From positions 105,234,094 to 105,298,093 of the forward strand of contig CM060975.1 of the NCBI GenBank assembly GCA_030765065.1: a stretch of 64,000 nt of DNA, written 5' to 3'. Under the pieces are notes generated by a model. The model was not told the DNA's origin, ran no database searches, and saw nothing but the letters and a program-made list of their open reading frames with translations. Source of the stretch: Deroplatys truncata. Its lineage: Eukaryota > Arthropoda > Insecta > Mantodea > Mantidae. Shown piece by piece: positions 60,700-64,000 of this stretch (within the stretch, counting starts at the first letter, position 1; each line of letters starts with the position of its first letter). Both the position numbers and the translations under genes were made by a program.

Positions 60700-60805
60700 G
60701 TGTAAGCTACAGCTGGAAAGGCAGAATGCAATGCCATAACCTGGGTTTAAACCACGGATATAGCTTCCTGTGCCACTACTCTAATCAACTGAGCTACTAT
60801 GGCAA
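60700..60805 (-). repeat. tRNA-derived SINE head
   Basis: In reverse, gccatagtagctcagttgat with tagagtagtggc (A box) and gtggtttaaacccaggttat (B box, about 60745). Cloverleaf pairing is incomplete, so it is not called a tRNA gene. Confidence 0.65.
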
Positions 60806-61454
60806 TATTGCCAGTACGTCATTAAATTCCCCAATTAACTCGCAATGGCATTGGAATTTTTTAGTCGGATTCTGCCTTTCCAACATAAATCTAATCTAAC
60901 ATCCTCAATAATTTATTATTAATTATGTTTGTTTACTGAGCACGTGCATTTAATTCCTTTTTTTTTTTTTCTAGAAATAAATCACATTGAAATCATGTAC
61001 TTGCATTAATGTCCTGTAATTAAGAAAAAAATATTTATAGCTTTTAGCAAATAATGGGCTATCGAATTAAATGATTGATGTACGCCATACTAAGTCCCTG
61101 TACACAAGGTTTCTGCAATTTATTAATATATTATGTTTTCAGATTTAATACCGTTACTATCATCTACATAACATTCAGGAACTGCATTAGTGGGTGTTTT
61201 TTAAGTAGGAAGAGACTTGTACCATCGATGAAATTCCTCGGGATTTGTTCCTTTCTTGCATAATTATATCAGAAAATTGTTCTTCTTAACATCTATTGGC
61301 ACTTTTAGGATACAAATCTCTCAGAGCAATACTATTCATATTTGTGGGTCGGCCTTTACCAAATGTAGATATGTTTCCTTTAATCTGATGCGTAGGTAGC
61401 TGTACTTGTACTCTGTCATTCCAGGCTTAGACTTCTGATAGCGGAAATATTATA
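60806..61454. other. No recognised gene
   Basis: AT-rich spacer; nothing recognised. Confidence 0.35.
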
Positions 61455-61890
61455 ACCGAGAGAGGTGGCGTCGCGGTAACGTGTGTGACTCGCATTCGAG
61501 AGGTCCCAGGTTCGATCCCCTGCTACCGGCCACCCCTCTCCGGGGTTGACAGGCGAATGCTAGGGTGGTTTCTTCTCTACCACGACTTCCTTTCCATCAT
61601 TTTCATTTCCTTTTCAACTTTTAGGTGTGCTTCTAGGTTTCGTGGCATATAGGGAGCCGGGCAGAGTGTATGCTCAATGGAAAGAGTACAATCCGTGAAC
61701 ACCAGAGAGCTGCTTGATTGCTGGGTCGTTCATCGACCTCTCTCGGCAGCTCGAGCAATGGAACGGGTCTGCGAGCTTGGATATGTTACTGACGTAGCCT
61801 CCTGTGTTTCCTTCACCTCATCCCTTCCTCCTGGAGTGTGGTTGCCGAAATAGATGTACGCAGGTCGCAGCGCGTGAGGTGTTCCCCTCC
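61455..61890 (+). repeat. tRNA-derived SINE, long GC-rich body
   Basis: Starts accgagagaggtggcgtcgc with an A box ggtggcgtcgcggtaacgtg and a B box ccaggttcgatcccc (about 61507). The body of about 350 bp is GC-rich against AT-rich flanks (ggccacccctctccggggtt, then a pyrimidine run) and ends near gaggtgttcccctcc. A good Pol III-type head; target duplication not found. Confidence 0.85.
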
Positions 61891-63399
61891 GTTGAATCGC
61901 TTATATTGAAAATATTTCACTTTTAACTTATTTACCTAGTGACATTCACTATCTATAAATCTATTCTTGATGATTTCCCTAGACAAATTGATTTCTGTGT
62001 GTTTTACTTGATGTTTCGTACCCGTTTTGATCTTGCAAGTCGGAATATATTTAGCCAGTCCTGGAGCATGCTGTTCTTTCTTTTTCTTTTCCCGCACATT
62101 CAATAGCACTGTGCATGCCATCCACTTCCATGAAAGAGTGGCCGATTTCAAGAAATTGATGTTAAATTACGTTTGGATTTTTTGAAGTATAATGCTGCTA
62201 TATGCTGATTTCTATTCTGGTTCCGACAGGTGTCAAATTTATTTCAGGTCGAAGCAGCAAAACATTTTTCAAGAAGCAAGTACCAACCTCTGAACTTCTT
62301 TCACTCTTTAGTTCAGTCCACGAATGCATCACTTCGCTCAGATAATTCATAAATAATGAAACTGAAAGCACAGATTTTCAGATTATAGTACATATATCTG
62401 GCTTATATCACTGGAAGGTATTTGCTAGACGAATTGCAGTCGAATGTCGAGCTCATGTTTTATCAGTTTTAAAATCTTTCTTTATCGGCTAGTTTTGCTT
62501 CATTTCATTCATTTTTTTCTTTCTTTCTTTTTCTGCGTTCGTCCTGCAGTATCCAATATTTTCATCTCGAGTTTATTTTCTTGATTAATGTGATTCCATT
62601 ACTGGGAACTCTCTCTACATAACGTAAATTAGCTTTGTTGAGGGGAACTTTTTCACCTCTCTTGCCATTTCGTTGAAAAGTCCACTGGCACTTTTCCCTT
62701 TATATGCAGTATCAATGACACCAGTCGAAATACTTAAAGAGTTCTAATAAAAAATCTCTTGCAGGTCCTAACCTTTTGGCCATCTTTATGTAAGTATAAG
62801 CTTTTGGAATCTTGGCAATGTTTCATTGAATGATCGATATTTCGTCTTCTTCCTGGAATAATTGCATAACTTGTGTGTTAAGAATATAATCTTTCTGTCT
62901 ATGATAATCACAGTCCTAGTAGTGTTTGCAAATAGAATACCTAGCATCCCCTGAAAAATGTTTAATGCAGCTTAATCTGCATTTTTTTTTCACAACTGAG
63001 ACATCCACTTCCAAAGGGTCCCTTATCCGGAAGTGAAATTTTGGGGAAAATGCAAAAAAAAAAAAAGTTTATCACACAAACCGTTCATTGTATGCTAATA
63101 ATATTTCGCACACTTATTAATCTTAATTTCCGAAGCCTTCTGGAATAATTACAGCTTATAGAAACCAAAGATTTTCATAAAATAAAATAATAACTTGGAC
63201 AAGGTGCCGCTTGAGAGTGCATAACGGACAAAGGACATTTTGGAACTGTATAAAATGGACGAGGGAGAATTTGGATCTTTAGGGATTAAATTCCTTATTT
63301 AAAAATAAATAGAACCAATATTAGTAACAAAATATTAGCTAATTTATTCATGAAACTGGAAAATAGTGTACATTGTTTATTAGAAATGAATATATCCAC
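61891..63399. other. No recognised gene
   Basis: AT-rich DNA with small T-rich and A-rich runs (62515-62535, 63051-63066). No motif-bearing frame. Confidence 0.4.
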
Positions 63400-63401
63400 A
63401 A

Positions 63402-64000
63402 TTATTGAATTGCCTCATCCATCTCCTTCATCGGACCTCCCTCATGTTCGTCCTCCGATACATCTGAATGATTTCTGTCATAATTTGAAAAGACGTCTTT
63501 GTAGAAATGCAAGTCAGGTAAGGTATACCAGTCATCATAATGAAGTTGAAGTAACCTCTTGATATCATCTTTTTTAGTTTCCTTCACCGGGATTTCAACT
63601 GCTATCTGCTTAGGATCAATCTCACTTATATTTTTTACATTGGTCTTATCGGCGGCCCTTCCTTTGGAGCTTATTGCCTAAGGCAATAGTGTTAACTCGT
63701 ATTCGCTTGTCGTTGGGTTTCTTGCACTTTGGGTTTTTATCATTAGATAACTACACATTTACACTCTCATTCATACTTCCGGGCTCTGGGGAGGATAGGC
63801 AGTAATCTTGGCCAGAGAAAAATTCCCACCGCAGCCGGGAATTGAACCCGGGACCCCTCACACATCAGGCAGACGTTCTAACGACTGAGCTATGAGGCTC
63901 TTGTTGGGTTTTAGAACCTTCCTCGCAATGCCCAGATTTGTGTTGCATTTATGCTCTCCACAAACAGGAATGTCTGCATTCGATGCCCTTCCTCGAGTGA
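63402..64000 (-). pseudogene. Unidentified mobile-element-like coding remnant
   Basis: Minus strand from the window edge. An open stretch from about 63660 to 63402 reads DKTNVKNISEIDPKQIAVEI, then PVKETKKDDIKRLLQLHYDD and WYTLPDLHFYKDVFSNYDRN with an acidic end. The K-K-x-D-L...L...Y-H-x-F-Y-x-x-L-P pattern recalls a C-terminal linker seen in several insect mobile-element proteins, but I cannot name the family. Across the nested SINE, another frame at the edge has ADIPVCGEHKCNTNLGIARK with Cys/His spacing. The frames on the two sides do not join cleanly. It is cut by the window end. It could also be part of a host gene exon; low confidence in either. Confidence 0.35.
63712..63911 (-). repeat. 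tRNA-derived SINE with 9-bp target duplication
   Basis: Body 63721-63902 flanked by gttgggttt (63712-63720 and 63903-63911). In reverse: agcctcatagctcagtcgtt and agaacgtctgcc (A box), then cccgggttcaattcc (B box, about 63845). Same family as the fragment at 53750. It interrupts the coding remnant around it. Confidence 0.88.

Noticed and set aside
60715-60800. Functional tRNA gene on the minus strand
   Set aside because: Resembles a tRNA start (tagctcagttgattagag), but the cloverleaf is incomplete and the B box is altered.

Overview
This window reads as repeat-dense nuclear DNA from an arthropod, most likely an insect. The support is indirect: mariner and Tc1-type transposons, an insect-type transposon with a DUF4817-like helix-turn-helix region, insect-type jockey/I-like LINE pieces, several tRNA-derived SINE families, and two copies of a transposase gene resembling the 'Mutator-like transposase domain' proteins common in insects and cnidarians. 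The large, AT-rich, nested-repeat style would fit a big genome such as that of a cockroach, termite or orthopteroid, but no sequence pins the order. I found no convincing host protein gene, rRNA or functional tRNA gene; almost every coding trace belongs to a mobile element and is broken.

Layout. 1-1400: two minisatellites (21-bp and about 70-bp units). 1.6-3 kb: old repeat relic and a LINE C-terminal relic. 4.6-5.7 kb: internally deleted DNA transposon with long terminal inverted repeats (TIRs). 6.3-8.4 kb: old copy of the dominant repeat family split by a Tc1-like element. 8.6-9.7 kb: LINE RNase H domain and 3' end. 9.7-10.8 kb: near-complete copy of the dominant family. 11.4-12.7 kb: mariner. 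13.3-18.3 kb: a 5-kb modular cluster of the dominant family. 19.2-19.7 kb: GC-rich retroelement with target duplication. 20.6-22.2 kb: transposase and hAT relics. 23-25 kb: SINEs. 25.2-26.4 kb: inverted-repeat element. 29.7-31.5 kb: mariner plus a mariner-like relic. 32.9-34.2 kb: Tc1-like element. 36.9-38.4 and 39.3-43.4 kb: more modular clusters. 43.7-50.5 kb: two TTAA-type (Kolobok-like) elements in opposite orientation carrying nested SINEs. 50.8-53.4 kb: modular cluster with a long inverted repeat. 53.4-64 kb: sparse SINE pieces, a hAT relic, an old family copy and long AT-rich stretches with nothing recognised.

The dominant family. Called here the ABC family: A (about 115 bp, starts actttctctactacgtat), B (about 530 bp, with a TG microsatellite near its start) and C (about 235 bp, ends acacatcagattttt). 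The full unit of about 868 bp (best at 17396-18262) has inverted 12-bp motifs actttctctact / agtagagaaagt near its ends. Modules are joined, inverted, duplicated or dropped almost always at runs of T or A. This resembles Helentron-associated (DINE-1/HINE-like) or foldback elements, which is an inference.

How parts relate. SINEs at about 23.8, 45.4 and 50.2 kb carry a 3' tail homologous to the 3' end of the LINE at 9.58-9.71 kb, as expected if that LINE mobilises them. Nesting gives relative ages: Tc1 inside an old ABC copy; an ABC copy and a SINE inside a TTAA element; a SINE inside an unidentified frame at the right edge.
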